Below, in pieces: positions 18,116 through 27,377 of a stretch of DNA of 64,000 bases. Under the pieces are notes generated by a model. It was not told where the DNA came from. It saw only the letters and a program-made list of their open reading frames with translations, and did no database searches. Made by a program: the position numbers and the translations under genes. The stretch comes from Haladaptatus halobius (GTDB lineage Archaea; Halobacteriota; Halobacteria; Halobacteriales; Haladaptataceae): positions 124,001-188,000 of the forward strand of contig NZ_CP085337.1 of assembly GCF_020618475.1 (NCBI RefSeq). Direction: 5' to 3'. Positions within the stretch are counted from its first letter, which is position 1, and each line of letters begins with the position of its first letter.

Positions 18116-19123
18116 ATGGAGCGTGGAGCGAGTTACTTCGGTGTGAGGGACCTCCGTCACGTCGAGAACGACCTAGATAGATTCGCGGACGAGGGATTGA
18201 ACGCGATACTGCATACTTATAGCGAACGCGACCAGACGTTTTACGAGGAGACGATGGCGAACATCGTCGCCGCGAGCAACGACCGCGGGTTCACGACGTA
18301 CGTCAATCCGTGGGGTGTCGGGAAGGTGTTCGGCGGCGAAGCGTTCTCCCAGTTCATCGCGAAACATCCGGAGACCCGCCAGCGTATAGTCGGCGGTTCC
18401 AAGGAACACGCTGCCTGCTTCAATAATCCTAAATTCCGGACGTTCATGCGTGAATGGACGAAATCTGCCGTCGACCTGAATCCGGATGTTATCTTCTGGG
18501 ATGAACCGCACTGGATCATTCCGGACTGGTTCGACGACGATCAACCGGACGATGCATGGGTCTGCCGGTGTGCGCATTGTCGCGAGCGCTACCTCCAAGA
18601 ACAAGGCCGGCCGATGCCCGTCTCCGAGGACGACACTGTCCGCCGGTTTCGTGAAGATTCTCTGCTCGACTTTCTCGACGAGCAGATGGCGATCGTCGAC
18701 GAAGCTGGTGTAGACAACGCGGTGTGTCTCGTCCCCATCTCCGACGCTGATCACGGCATCGCCAACTGGGAGCGCCTCGCGGCGAACGAGCACATCGACC
18801 TTATCTCGACCGACCCGTACTGGGGTCTATTCACCGACGCCGATGTTGAGGACTTCGTCCACGAATCCGTAATACGAGTGACCGATCTGGCCGACGCAAA
18901 CGACCTCCGCAGCCAAATCTGGATTCAGGGGTTCGGCCTCGACGACGAGGAGCAAACATATGAGCACATTCATACGGCGACTAGATGTGCGATCGAAGGC
19001 AATGTGGACAGCGTGTTCATGTGGGGGTATGATGGCTGCCGATCCATTTCGTCGATCGCCTCTGAAAACCCCGACCGAGTTTGGGAGACGTACCTCGAAA
19101 CGTTGCAAACGACGGGTCGGTGA
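18116..19123 (+). CDS. Uncharacterised protein, probable TIM-barrel glycoside-hydrolase-like
   Basis: 335-residue soluble protein that I cannot place in a named family. Features seen: an opening SYFGVRDLRHVENDLDRFADEGLNAI, YVNPWGVGKVFGG near residue 64, DVIFWDEPHWIIPDW near 123, a two-Cys motif CRCAHCRERY near 148-157, LISTDPYWG near 227, and FMWGYDGCRS near 299. Regular alternation of hydrophobic strand ends in Asp/Glu and Trp looks like a sugar-active TIM barrel, with DEP as a possible catalytic segment. No signal peptide is seen. It lies between the Opp importer and a sugar isomerase. Start ATG at 18116; a TTG at 18089 is possible. Confidence 0.7.
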   Translation: MERGASYFGVRDLRHVENDLDRFADEGLNAILHTYSERDQTFYEETMANIVAASNDRGFTTYVNPWGVGKVFGGEAFSQFIAKHPETRQRIVGGSKEHAACFNNPKFRTFMREWTKSAVDLNPDVIFWDEPHWIIPDWFDDDQPDDAWVCRCAHCRERYLQEQGRPMPVSEDDTVRRFREDSLLDFLDEQMAIVDEAGVDNAVCLVPISDADHGIANWERLAANEHIDLISTDPYWGLFTDADVEDFVHESVIRVTDLADANDLRSQIWIQGFGLDDEEQTYEHIHTATRCAIEGNVDSVFMWGYDGCRSISSIASENPDRVWETYLETLQTTGR

Positions 19124-19352
19124 CGATCGCCCCCATAACGGACGCGTCCGACCGAGCGGTCAGTGACGGATATTCGCGTGATCGTCCGGGAGAGACAACC
19201 CCTTGACGCCGCGCGACTCAATCCATCTCCACAAGGCAATTCCGTTAGCGCTCTCGGTCGGGAGCGTCCGCAGATCGTCGCCGTCGAATGCCGGAGCGAC
19301 CATCCTGCACGATAACACCGACATTTATTATCTTTGGTTGTGAGTACCATTC

Positions 19353-20321
19353 ATGGATGTCGGAGTCCTCACTGCACCTTTAGTCGATGAGTCGTTCGAA
19401 GATGCGGCCGAGTACCTCTCAGGACTCAGCGTCGGAGCGGTCGAAATCGGTTGCGGTGGCCTCCACGGCGGTGAGCACCTCTCACGGGAGCAGTGCTTAG
19501 ACGACGAAGACGCGCAGGCTGCGTTCCGTGACATACTCGACGAATACGATCTCCGCGTAAGCGCGCTGGCGGCGCACGGCAATCCGCTCCACCCAGACGA
19601 TGAGCACGCAAGCGAGGCTGATCACGACCTCCGCGAGGTTATCCGTCTCGCCTCCCAACTCAATGTGGACGCAGTCACCTGCTTTTCGGGATTGCCGGCC
19701 GGCGGTCCGGACGACAAAGTCCCGAACTGGATCACGGCCCCGTGGCCGAGCGAACACGCCGATGCACTCGATTACCAGTGGGATATGGCAGTCGACTACT
19801 GGTCGGATCTGGCGGGTCACGCCGCCGACCACAACGTCAATGTCGCCATCGAGATGCACCCCAACATGCTCGTTTCCGAACCGACCGGGATGGTTCGTCT
19901 TCGCGAGGAGACAAACGAATACATTGGCGCGAACTTCGACCCCTCGCACCTCTACTGGCAAGGGATTGATGTGCCCGAAGCCATCCGCTTCCTCGGCGAA
20001 CACGACGCCATCCACCACTTCCACGCGAAGGACACGAAAGTGTACGACCACAACGTCCGCCTGAAGGGCGTCAACGACACCGCACCGTATACGGACGAAG
20101 TGGATCGTTCGTGGCTATTCAGATCGGTTGGTTACGGACATGGCGAGGAGCATTGGAAGGATGTAGTGAGCACGCTTCGGATGGTTGGCTACGATGGCGC
20201 GCTTTCGATTGAACACGAGGACTCGCTCACCTCCTCGCGGGAAGGGCTCGAAAAGGCAATCGACGTGCTCCAGCGCGCTGTATTCGAGACGACGCCCGGC
20301 GAAGCTTACTGGGCGGAATAA
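19353..20321 (+). CDS. Sugar phosphate isomerase/epimerase family protein
   Basis: 322-residue xylose-isomerase-like TIM barrel. Metal-site segments in order: GAVEIGCGG, NVAIEMHPN, ANFDPSHLYWQG, HHFHAKDTK and LSIEHED. Longer than the relatives at 3972 and 39104 by about 60 residues, with an extra loop holding NVRLKGVNDTAPYTDEVD, seen in inosose-dehydratase and hydroxypyruvate-isomerase relatives. A TATA-like ATTTATTAT stretch lies about 25-30 bases before the ATG. It converges on the GH13 gene. Substrate unknown; isomerisation of a keto-sugar is likely. Confidence 0.88.
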   Translation: MDVGVLTAPLVDESFEDAAEYLSGLSVGAVEIGCGGLHGGEHLSREQCLDDEDAQAAFRDILDEYDLRVSALAAHGNPLHPDDEHASEADHDLREVIRLASQLNVDAVTCFSGLPAGGPDDKVPNWITAPWPSEHADALDYQWDMAVDYWSDLAGHAADHNVNVAIEMHPNMLVSEPTGMVRLREETNEYIGANFDPSHLYWQGIDVPEAIRFLGEHDAIHHFHAKDTKVYDHNVRLKGVNDTAPYTDEVDRSWLFRSVGYGHGEEHWKDVVSTLRMVGYDGALSIEHEDSLTSSREGLEKAIDVLQRAVFETTPGEAYWAE

Positions 20322-20385
20322 CGGGTCGCTTCTCCGTCGCTCGTTGCAGATGGGGCCTTTTGCAAACAGGTAACACCGGACGAGA

Positions 20386-22068
20386 CTACAAGAGGCGGTA
20401 GATCCCCGCCTCGTACGGCTCAAGATCGGTGCCTGCCAATGATGATGGGTCGTCGCGGACGCCGTTGTGACTCAGCACCTCGCTTTCCTCGTACTCGACG
20501 GCGTCGGGAACACGGAATGTCGCCGTTTCGGCGGAGAAGTTGAGTACCACGAGTATTCGCTCATCGTCGAGCGTCCGGAGGTAGCTGAAGATCTGTGGAT
20601 GATCAGGGAGGAGGAGGCGGAACTTCCCGTAGACGAGGACGGAGTGCTGGTCGCGGAGGGCGATCAGGTCGCGGTAGTGCGCCCAGATCGAGTTGGGGTG
20701 GTCGCGTTCGGACGTGACGTTCACATCCTTATAGTCGTCGTTCACTTTGATCCACGGGTCGCCATTGGTAAAGCCCCCGTTCGACGCGTCCGACCACTGC
20801 ATCGGTGTCCGGGCGTTGTCGCGCGTTCGGGCATTAATCAGATCCTTGACCTCCTCGAAGTCGGAGATGGCACTGGTCTCGACGGCGTGTTCGACACTTC
20901 GAATCGTCGCAATATCACGAATCTCGTCGAACGATTCGAATCGGGGATTGGTCATCCCGATCTCCTCACCTTGGTATAACAGCGGTGTCCCGCGTAGCGT
21001 GAAGATCATCGTCGCCAGCATCGTCGCGGATTCACGGCGGTACGTTTCATCGTCGCCGAGACGGGACACCGCGCGAGGTTGATCGTGATTATTGAAATAG
21101 ATCCCCTGCCAACCTTCTCCCTCGAGGCCACGCTGCCATCGGTTGACGACCTCCTTCAGTTCCGGGAGCGTCCAGTCGCGTGCGGCCCATCGCGCCCCAG
21201 TTCCTCGGTCGAGTTCTACATGCTCAAAGTTAAGTAGCATGCTGAGGTTCTCATCGTCATCACCGACGTATCGCCGTGCCTCCTCGACCGATAGTTCGGG
21301 CATTTCGCCGATCGTGACTGCGTCGTGTTTCCCGGTTGTCCGACGGCAGAACTCCTGGAGGTGCTCGGCTACCTGTGGGCCGTTTGCAACAACGTTCAAT
21401 CCTGTTAGTCCTTCCTTGAGATCGGCGTCTGGGAGACCGTCGGGCTTCGAGATGAGGTTGATAGAATCGAGACGAAAGCCATCGATGCCCTTGTCCAGCC
21501 ACCAATTGGCAATATCGAACAGATCCTCCCTGACGTCGGGGTTGTCCCAATCGAGGTCGGCCTGTTTCTCGTGGAATAGGTGGAGATAGTGCTCGCCGGT
21601 TGCTTCGTCGTGTGTCCACGCCGAGCCACCCCAGAGCGACCGCCAGTTGTTCGGCGGCATGTCGTCGTTACCAGGTCGCCAGAAGTAGTACTCCCGGTAC
21701 TCGCTTTCGATCGACTGTCGGGCATCGACAAACCACTCGTGTTCATCGGAGGTGTGGTTTATTACCAGATCCATAATTAGTTTGATTCCCCGGTTATGGA
21801 GTCTGTCTAGCAGGCGGTCAAAGTCCGCCATAGTACCGTACTCCTCAGCGATCTCCCGGTAGTTGCTTACATCATACCCGTTGTCAACGTCCGGCGACCC
21901 GTAGACCGGACTGAGCCAGACCGCATCGATCCCCAGCTCATCGAGATAATCGAGTTTTTTCACAATACCCGGGATATCGCCGACGCCGTCGCCGTTGCTG
22001 TCGTTGAAGCTCCGGGGGTAGATCTGATAGATCGTCGCCTCCTTCCACCATGGGGTACGCTCACTCAT
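20386..22068 (-). CDS. GH13 alpha-glucosidase (oligo-1,6-glucosidase type)
   Basis: 560-residue GH13 enzyme starting WWKEATIYQIYPRSFNDSNGDG, the family's standard opening with its calcium-type loop. Catalytic residues are visible: nucleophile Asp201 in GFRLDSINLI, acid/base Glu255 in TIGEMPE, and the third Asp329 in FNNHDQPR. The Val-Ile-Asn-His region II (LVINHTSDEH) is intact. Hydrolyses alpha-glucosidic ends of imported oligosaccharides such as isomaltose or trehalose-like sugars. No signal peptide. It follows the kinase gene (ending at 22075) by six bases and is surely co-transcribed with it. Confidence 0.95.
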   Translation of the reverse strand: MSERTPWWKEATIYQIYPRSFNDSNGDGVGDIPGIVKKLDYLDELGIDAVWLSPVYGSPDVDNGYDVSNYREIAEEYGTMADFDRLLDRLHNRGIKLIMDLVINHTSDEHEWFVDARQSIESEYREYYFWRPGNDDMPPNNWRSLWGGSAWTHDEATGEHYLHLFHEKQADLDWDNPDVREDLFDIANWWLDKGIDGFRLDSINLISKPDGLPDADLKEGLTGLNVVANGPQVAEHLQEFCRRTTGKHDAVTIGEMPELSVEEARRYVGDDDENLSMLLNFEHVELDRGTGARWAARDWTLPELKEVVNRWQRGLEGEGWQGIYFNNHDQPRAVSRLGDDETYRRESATMLATMIFTLRGTPLLYQGEEIGMTNPRFESFDEIRDIATIRSVEHAVETSAISDFEEVKDLINARTRDNARTPMQWSDASNGGFTNGDPWIKVNDDYKDVNVTSERDHPNSIWAHYRDLIALRDQHSVLVYGKFRLLLPDHPQIFSYLRTLDDERILVVLNFSAETATFRVPDAVEYEESEVLSHNGVRDDPSSLAGTDLEPYEAGIYRLL

Positions 22069-22074
22069 TTAAAG

Positions 22075-23454
22075 TCACTCCCACTCGTCCACGCCGTCCC
22101 GGGCACGGACGAAATAATCGGTGCCACCAAGCTGGCCTCCCTTTAGTGCGATTTCGATGCCGTCGAATCGCCCGGTCCGCGAGTGGGCAGTGCAGAGCGG
22201 ACTCCCGGGTGCGAGCGGAAACCGCGTCTGCAGGGCGTACACGTCGAGCACCGGCGTCACGTGGCCGCAGGTATCTCCACCGGCGACGCAGACGCGGTCG
22301 ATTTCGGTTCGATCGAGTAACCGGCGCAGGAGAGCGCCTTGCTCACGTCCGATGAACTCGCTGACGTCATCCGGTGCGCCTACGGTCTCCTGTGCGCGGC
22401 GTTTCGTCTCCTCGATCGCCGCATCGTTCGGGCCGTGCGCTGTGTACAAGACGACGCTGTCGCCGCAATCAAGCGCCTCTCTTGCCTCTTCGAACGCTCG
22501 CTCGCGCGCCGCGTCAACGGTCTCAGGATCGACCAGATTTACGGTGTCGATGCGAACGCCAGTGAATCCCGCATCGAGCGCCGCGTCGATTTGGGCCGCC
22601 GTGAGCGGCGATGCGCTGCCGGACATCACGAGCAGTTGGTCGACGGGGGCGAGCGCGTCGAACTCGGGCGTTCGGTCGACGATGCCCGCCGCCCGCCAGT
22701 AATCGGCGAGGGCGTACTGGAATCCAGAAGAGCCCACGACGAACGAGGGTGCGTCGCGGTCGTCCCCGTACGTCTCCCAGATCACGCCACCGGTCGTTCT
22801 CAGATGGTTGTCGTCGAGGCCGTCAAGGAACACGATTTCCGCGCCCTCGCGGACCGTCTCTACGAGTTCGTGTCTCGTTTCGTCCAGTCCTTCGTCGACG
22901 GTGAGCACGTCGACGAGACCCATCGACCGATCCGTTTGCTTCGAGAGGTGGCGGCGCAGGTCGCTCTCGTCCATCGGCGTCATCGGGTGATTGCGCATCG
23001 TCGGGTGGCGGTCGAGGCGGTACACGTCGTCGATGTCCTCCGCGAACATGTTGCCGAAGACGACGTACCGATCGAGCGGAGGAGCCGCCGCGTGGACGGG
23101 CACCGCGTCGTTTTCGAAGGTATCGGCGGCGATGTCGATAGCTCGACCGATGTTGCCGATATCGGGCGCGGAGTCGAACGTCGAGCAGATCTTGTAGTGG
23201 ACGAGCGGTGCATCAAGGGCGGCGAGCGATTCGAAGACGGGCGGTAGCGCATCTTTCATCGTCGCGGGCGTCATCGACCGACTGGTGCCGGCAACGCCGA
23301 CGGCGTCAGCCGCGGGAAACTCCCGCTCGATCGCCTCCGAGTCCGGCGGATCGAGGAAGAGGACGGTCTCGATCCCCGACCGGGCGAACGCGTCCATAGC
23401 GTCGGTCGATCCGGTCATGTCGTCGCCGTAAAACGCGAGAAGCAGGTCGTCCAT
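22075..23454 (-). CDS. Four-carbon acid sugar kinase family protein (DUF1537, OtnK-like)
   Basis: 459 residues starting with the family hallmark LAFYGDDMTGSTDAMDA. Other marks: HYKICSTFDSAPDIGNIGRA near residues 87-106, VLVMSGSASPLTAAQID near 275, and C-terminal VCVAGGDTCGHV with GSPLC. Relatives phosphorylate 3-oxo-tetronates (from threonate or erythronate), feeding a class II aldolase-like decarboxylase that yields dihydroxyacetone phosphate. The divergent gene at 23647 is such an aldolase, which supports this role. It is in one operon with GH13. Confidence 0.88.
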   Translation of the reverse strand: MDDLLLAFYGDDMTGSTDAMDAFARSGIETVLFLDPPDSEAIEREFPAADAVGVAGTSRSMTPATMKDALPPVFESLAALDAPLVHYKICSTFDSAPDIGNIGRAIDIAADTFENDAVPVHAAAPPLDRYVVFGNMFAEDIDDVYRLDRHPTMRNHPMTPMDESDLRRHLSKQTDRSMGLVDVLTVDEGLDETRHELVETVREGAEIVFLDGLDDNHLRTTGGVIWETYGDDRDAPSFVVGSSGFQYALADYWRAAGIVDRTPEFDALAPVDQLLVMSGSASPLTAAQIDAALDAGFTGVRIDTVNLVDPETVDAARERAFEEAREALDCGDSVVLYTAHGPNDAAIEETKRRAQETVGAPDDVSEFIGREQGALLRRLLDRTEIDRVCVAGGDTCGHVTPVLDVYALQTRFPLAPGSPLCTAHSRTGRFDGIEIALKGGQLGGTDYFVRARDGVDEWE

Positions 23455-23599
23455 CGGTCACCGTCCCCGCAGGGTCGACGGTCGATCCTCGAACACGGTC
23501 GCCGGAGTGCCCCCCGCGCTCCGCCGACCACGGAAGTTTGAAGCTACGCGCATCGGATTCGTCATTTCGCCATGAGATATTAAAAAGCCCGGTCGAGGC

Positions 23600-23613
23600 C
23601 ATAAATACTTATA
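23600..23613 (+). promoter_or_regulatory. TATA-like element before the class II aldolase gene
   Basis: CATAAATACTTATA lies 34-47 bases before the ATG at 23647. A second AT-rich block at about 23578-23586 could serve the divergent kinase gene. Sequence and spacing only. Confidence 0.4.
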
Positions 23614-23646
23614 CTGTCAACGCACGCAATCGGTGTACGCGAACCT

Positions 23647-24300
23647 ATGACTGATTCAACGTCACTCGGAGACGAGCGAGCGAAGGTGGGAGAACTCGGG
23701 CGGGAGATGCTTGCGCAGGAATTGACCAAGGGCACCGGCGGGAACGTGAGCGTCAGATCGGACGACCGTTTCGCCATTAGTCCGTCGGGCGTGCCGTACG
23801 AGGACGTCACGGCCGAGTCGGTTCCGGTCGTCGACCTCGACGGCGAGCGACTCGAGGGTGACCTGAAGCCGTCGAACGAGACGCCGATGCACGCGGTCAT
23901 CTACCGGGAACGAGACGACGTCGGGGCGATCATCCACACCCACTCGCCCTACGCGAGTACGTTTGCTAGTCTGAACGAACCGATCCCCGCCTCCCATTAC
24001 CTGATCGCCTACGCCGGAACCGAGATTCCGGTCGCGGGCTACGAGCCGCCGGGAACGACGGCGCTCGGCGAACTCGCAATGAACACGATGGGCGACAATC
24101 ACGACGCCGTCTTGTTGAAGAATCACGGCGTCATAACCGTCGGTACGACGGGGGCGGACGCACTCGACGTCGCGCTCATGGTCGAGTACTGCGCTCGTAT
24201 TCACTATCAGGCGATCAACGTCGGCGAGCCTGCGATACTCCCCGACGAGGCGGTAGAAGACCTCCGGAAGATGTTCAAGACCGACTACGGCCAACAGTAG
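23647..24300 (+). CDS. Class II aldolase/adducin family protein (OtnC/fuculose-phosphate aldolase type)
   Basis: 217-residue zinc aldolase. Visible family residues: phosphate loop TGGNVSVR (30-37), SPSGVPY, Glu79 in NETPMH, zinc ligands His97 and His99 in HTHSPYAS and His160 in KNHGV, then MVEYCARIHYQA. Cleaves or decarboxylates a phosphorylated ketose or oxo-acid. Its neighbour on the other strand is a four-carbon-acid-sugar kinase, so a 3-oxo-tetronate-phosphate decarboxylase is the best guess; fuculose- or ribulose-phosphate aldolase remains possible. A start 83 bases upstream of the racemase-like gene suggests a shared transcript. Confidence 0.92.
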   Translation: MTDSTSLGDERAKVGELGREMLAQELTKGTGGNVSVRSDDRFAISPSGVPYEDVTAESVPVVDLDGERLEGDLKPSNETPMHAVIYRERDDVGAIIHTHSPYASTFASLNEPIPASHYLIAYAGTEIPVAGYEPPGTTALGELAMNTMGDNHDAVLLKNHGVITVGTTGADALDVALMVEYCARIHYQAINVGEPAILPDEAVEDLRKMFKTDYGQQ

Positions 24301-24382
24301 GGACCCCCGACGGTTAAAAACGCCGGCGACGATGACAAACCCTTAGTGATTGGCCACGATATACCATACCGAGTCACTCAGT

Positions 24383-25048
24383 ATGTACACGAAAGTCTGT
24401 TTCTTCCATACAGTCGCAAGTCTCGCCAGGCGGTTCGACGATTTAGCGGCGGAGTACGTCCCCGACGTAGATCACTTCCACATCGTCGACGAGAGCGTCC
24501 TGAATGACGCGTTGGAAGCAGGCGAACTCACTCCTGCCGTCAACAGGCGCATCTGCTCGCAGCTCTCGCTCGCCGAAGACGCTGGGGCGGATTTGATCCT
24601 CGACACGTGTTCGAGTACGTCTCCGGCCGTGGACGTTGCCCGTGAGATGGTCGGCGTTCCGATCCTCAAAATCGACGATCCGATGACCGAGGCGGCGGTA
24701 GAACACGGCGAAGACATCACGATCCTCGCGACAGCGGAGTCGACGCTCGGGCCGAGTGCGGAACTCGTCCAGCGGAAAGCCGACCAACGGGCAAAAGAGA
24801 TCAACCTCCGGACGGAACTTGTCGACGACGCGCTCAACGCCCTCCAGAGCGGTGAGAAAAACCGCCACGACCAACTGGTAATCGACCACGCGGTCGAATT
24901 GGCCGGCCCGACGGACGTCATCGTACTCGCACAAGCGTCAATGAGCCACCTGGCTCCCGACCTTTCCGATCGCGTCTCCGCTCCGGTTTTTTCCAGTCCG
25001 GACATGGCCATGGAAACCGTTGCCGAAGAAGTTAGAAACTCTTCGTAA
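24383..25048 (+). CDS. Asp/Glu/hydantoin racemase-like protein
   Basis: 221-residue protein with two duplicated Rossmann-like halves of the Asp/Glu racemase superfamily. The first catalytic Cys is probably in LILDTCSSTSP near residue 75; the second half has VIVLAQASMSHL near 178, where the usual Cys is replaced by Ala. That missing second Cys suggests the protein is not a standard two-base racemase; decarboxylases and isomerases of the superfamily use one. The ATG at 24383 gives MYTKVCFFHTV. It sits between the aldolase and ThuA genes. Confidence 0.75.
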   Translation: MYTKVCFFHTVASLARRFDDLAAEYVPDVDHFHIVDESVLNDALEAGELTPAVNRRICSQLSLAEDAGADLILDTCSSTSPAVDVAREMVGVPILKIDDPMTEAAVEHGEDITILATAESTLGPSAELVQRKADQRAKEINLRTELVDDALNALQSGEKNRHDQLVIDHAVELAGPTDVIVLAQASMSHLAPDLSDRVSAPVFSSPDMAMETVAEEVRNSS

Positions 25049-25169
25049 CGCCTCGTCGCGCTATCTGCGGTCGACGGAACCGCCCTCCGACTCCGTAGAG
25101 CAAGCGAACGAATCGAGCCTTTCGCTTCGAATCGCAAGATTCTCCGTCATCCTCGCGAATTCAAGAGTC

Positions 25170-25856
25170 ATGACGAAAATCAACGCACTCGTGATCGGGG
25201 AGAACACCTTTCCGTTTCACAAACTCGCCGAGATGGCACCGCACATCGACGCAGCGCTGAGTGATGTCGCTGAAACAGAATTAACAACTAACCGGAGGAA
25301 ACTCGAAGACCTTTCGGGCTACGATATCGTCGTCGACTACCTGACGGATAGCACGCTCACCGACGAGCAGTACGCGAGTCTTCGGTCGTTCGTCGCAGAC
25401 GGCGGCGGCTATCTCGGCATCCACTGCGCGGCAGATCTGACCAGTACGTCCGACGGTACCGGCGGTATCAAGACGCGGGAAGAACCGATTCCGGAGTTGC
25501 GCGAACTTCTCCGCGGACACTTCGTGGATCATCCCGAACAATCGACGTTCGGCGTCGATCTCTACGACGGTGACCATCCGGTTACTGCGAACGTCGCCGA
25601 TTTCGAAGTGTTCGACGAGCCATACCAAGTGGACTTCGACGACGACGAGGTTCGTGTCCTCGCCTGGATGGATCATCCTGGCTTCGAACGGAATCCGGTC
25701 GTCTGGGTACGTGAACACGGTGACGGCCGCGTTTGCTACTCCTCGCTCGGCCACACCGTCGACGCGTTCGAACACGAGCAGCATCGGCGTCTCCTCCAGA
25801 ATGCCGTTCGATGGACCGCCGATGCCCGAAACGGGCGGAACGCTGACACTCCGTGA
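25170..25856 (+). CDS. ThuA-like domain protein (second copy)
   Basis: 228-residue ThuA-like protein: KINALVIGENTFPFHKL at the N-terminus, YDIVVDYLTDSTL, GGGYLGIHCAAD near residues 83-92, RGHFVDHPEQSTF near 110-125, VLAWMDHP, and VCYSSLGHTVDAF near 190-202. The GIHCA segment is typical of this branch and differs from the protein at 3116. Open reading continues upstream to 25020, overlapping the racemase-like gene, but the ATG at 25170 gives the correct domain start. It converges on a Gfo/Idh/MocA gene, repeating the arrangement at 3116-5826. Confidence 0.87.
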   Translation: MTKINALVIGENTFPFHKLAEMAPHIDAALSDVAETELTTNRRKLEDLSGYDIVVDYLTDSTLTDEQYASLRSFVADGGGYLGIHCAADLTSTSDGTGGIKTREEPIPELRELLRGHFVDHPEQSTFGVDLYDGDHPVTANVADFEVFDEPYQVDFDDDEVRVLAWMDHPGFERNPVVWVREHGDGRVCYSSLGHTVDAFEHEQHRRLLQNAVRWTADARNGRNADTP

Positions 25857-25991
25857 GCACCGTTCGCCGATCGTCGGTCATAGTATTGTGATTACCGATG
25901 GCTATCCGATATGCTCCTCGACCAACGCGACCGGTAGCGATGAAGAATCCGGATGCCAATTCGGGTTGGATCGATCAGAATCGGGACGCTA

Positions 25992-27092
25992 TCACTCCAC
26001 TACTCCTTCCGGGAAAGTTCGTGGGAGGGGTGCCGGCCGTTCGCAGTCGGGGTCGAGGGTGACGTGTTGGCTTCGATCGGAGGATTCCCGGATACCAGAT
26101 AGAACGTCGAAAACATGGCGGGCGAGTTCGCCGCTGGTTCGTTGGGTCCAGTCGGTTCGAAGCGCGTACGCCATATCGGCCACGCCGGCACCTCGCCCAC
26201 CCGTATAACTGTGGGTGAGCGGAACCATTTCGAATTCGTCACTGTTTCCATCCCGTACGCTAACGGGCCCCTCGAAGTGGTTCGGATCAGGGAGACTCAG
26301 GGTCCCCTCCGTCCCGTAAATCTCGAAGGCCGGTGACGGGAACGTCGAACTTTGCACGTCGAAGCTGAATAAAAGGTTGGCCACGGCACCACTCTCGAAG
26401 TCGACAACGCCGGCCTCGTGAGTCGGAACCTCGACATCGATACGTTCGCCGCGTCGAGGTTTGCTCGTGATCGTACGCTCCTCGAATCCCCGAGCAACGG
26501 ATCCGGTGATCCTGCTCACAGGGCCGAGGAGAGATACGAGGGCTGCCACGTAGTACGGCCCGATATCGAACAGGGGACCGCCACCGCGCTGGTAAAAGAA
26601 GTCGGGATTCGGATGCCAACTTTCGTGACCGGGGGATGTCCAAACGGCCGTCGCTCCTATCGGTTCACCGATCCGGCCATCGTCGATGAGCGAGCGACAG
26701 GTTTGCAAGCCCGCTCCGAGGAACGTGTCCGGTGCCGATCCGACGAGCAGGTCCTCAGCGGTGGCCGTCCGGAGTATCTCCTCGACCTCCTCGACGGTCG
26801 TAGCCAGCGGTTTCTCGACGTAGACGTGTTTGTCCGCGTCGAGTATCTGCCGGCAGGTTTCGGCGTGAGCTCCGGGTGGAGTCAGGTTGACCACGAGTTC
26901 GACGTCCGGATCGTCGAGTAACTCCTGTACGTCGTACGCGGTAACGTCGTACTCGTTGGCTTTCATCTTCGCCCGCTCCGTATCGATATCCGCGCACGCG
27001 GTTACGTCGAACGCGTCGAACGTATCACCGGTAGAGAAATATTCGTCGCTGATGGTGCCACAACCGAGGAGGCCTACGTTAACACTCTCCAT
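25992..27092 (-). CDS. Gfo/Idh/MocA family oxidoreductase
   Basis: 366 residues: MESVNVGLLGCGTIS carries the Rossmann turn (GLLGCGTIS), VEKPLATT near residues 92-99 the EKP motif, and GPLFDIGPYYVAAL the active-site segment. An open frame extends upstream to 27320 but that part is low in haloarchaeal signal and the ATG at 27092 gives a correct domain start. Convergent with ThuA at 25856. Substrate unknown; ThuB-like oxidation of a glycoside is a possibility from context. Confidence 0.88.
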   Translation of the reverse strand: MESVNVGLLGCGTISDEYFSTGDTFDAFDVTACADIDTERAKMKANEYDVTAYDVQELLDDPDVELVVNLTPPGAHAETCRQILDADKHVYVEKPLATTVEEVEEILRTATAEDLLVGSAPDTFLGAGLQTCRSLIDDGRIGEPIGATAVWTSPGHESWHPNPDFFYQRGGGPLFDIGPYYVAALVSLLGPVSRITGSVARGFEERTITSKPRRGERIDVEVPTHEAGVVDFESGAVANLLFSFDVQSSTFPSPAFEIYGTEGTLSLPDPNHFEGPVSVRDGNSDEFEMVPLTHSYTGGRGAGVADMAYALRTDWTQRTSGELARHVFDVLSGIRESSDRSQHVTLDPDCERPAPLPRTFPEGVVE

Positions 27093-27377
27093 ACGAAACC
27101 ATCTCGAAGAAGGGTAATGAAAATACTGGTACGACGAGCCATTCAGGCTTCGCTCCGGCACTCTCCGAACTCTCCGGGCGAGTGTAGCATCGACGTCGGG
27201 CCAACGTTCGCGAGGAACGGATTCACAGGGGGTGGATTCGTCAGGCTCAATTTTCGTCTCGACAAGAATCCACGCGAGAGACCTGCGCGATCTACTCCGG
27301 GGTCGCATCCGCAGGTACACGCTCGAAGTTCCGTCGAAAACGACCGTCGGCTTCCACCCTGTGGGTCTGTCTTGGGG

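Noticed and set aside
22339..23247. 302-codon plus-strand frame opposite the kinase gene
   Set aside because: Antisense shadow; the minus strand carries the GDDMTGSTDA family motif.
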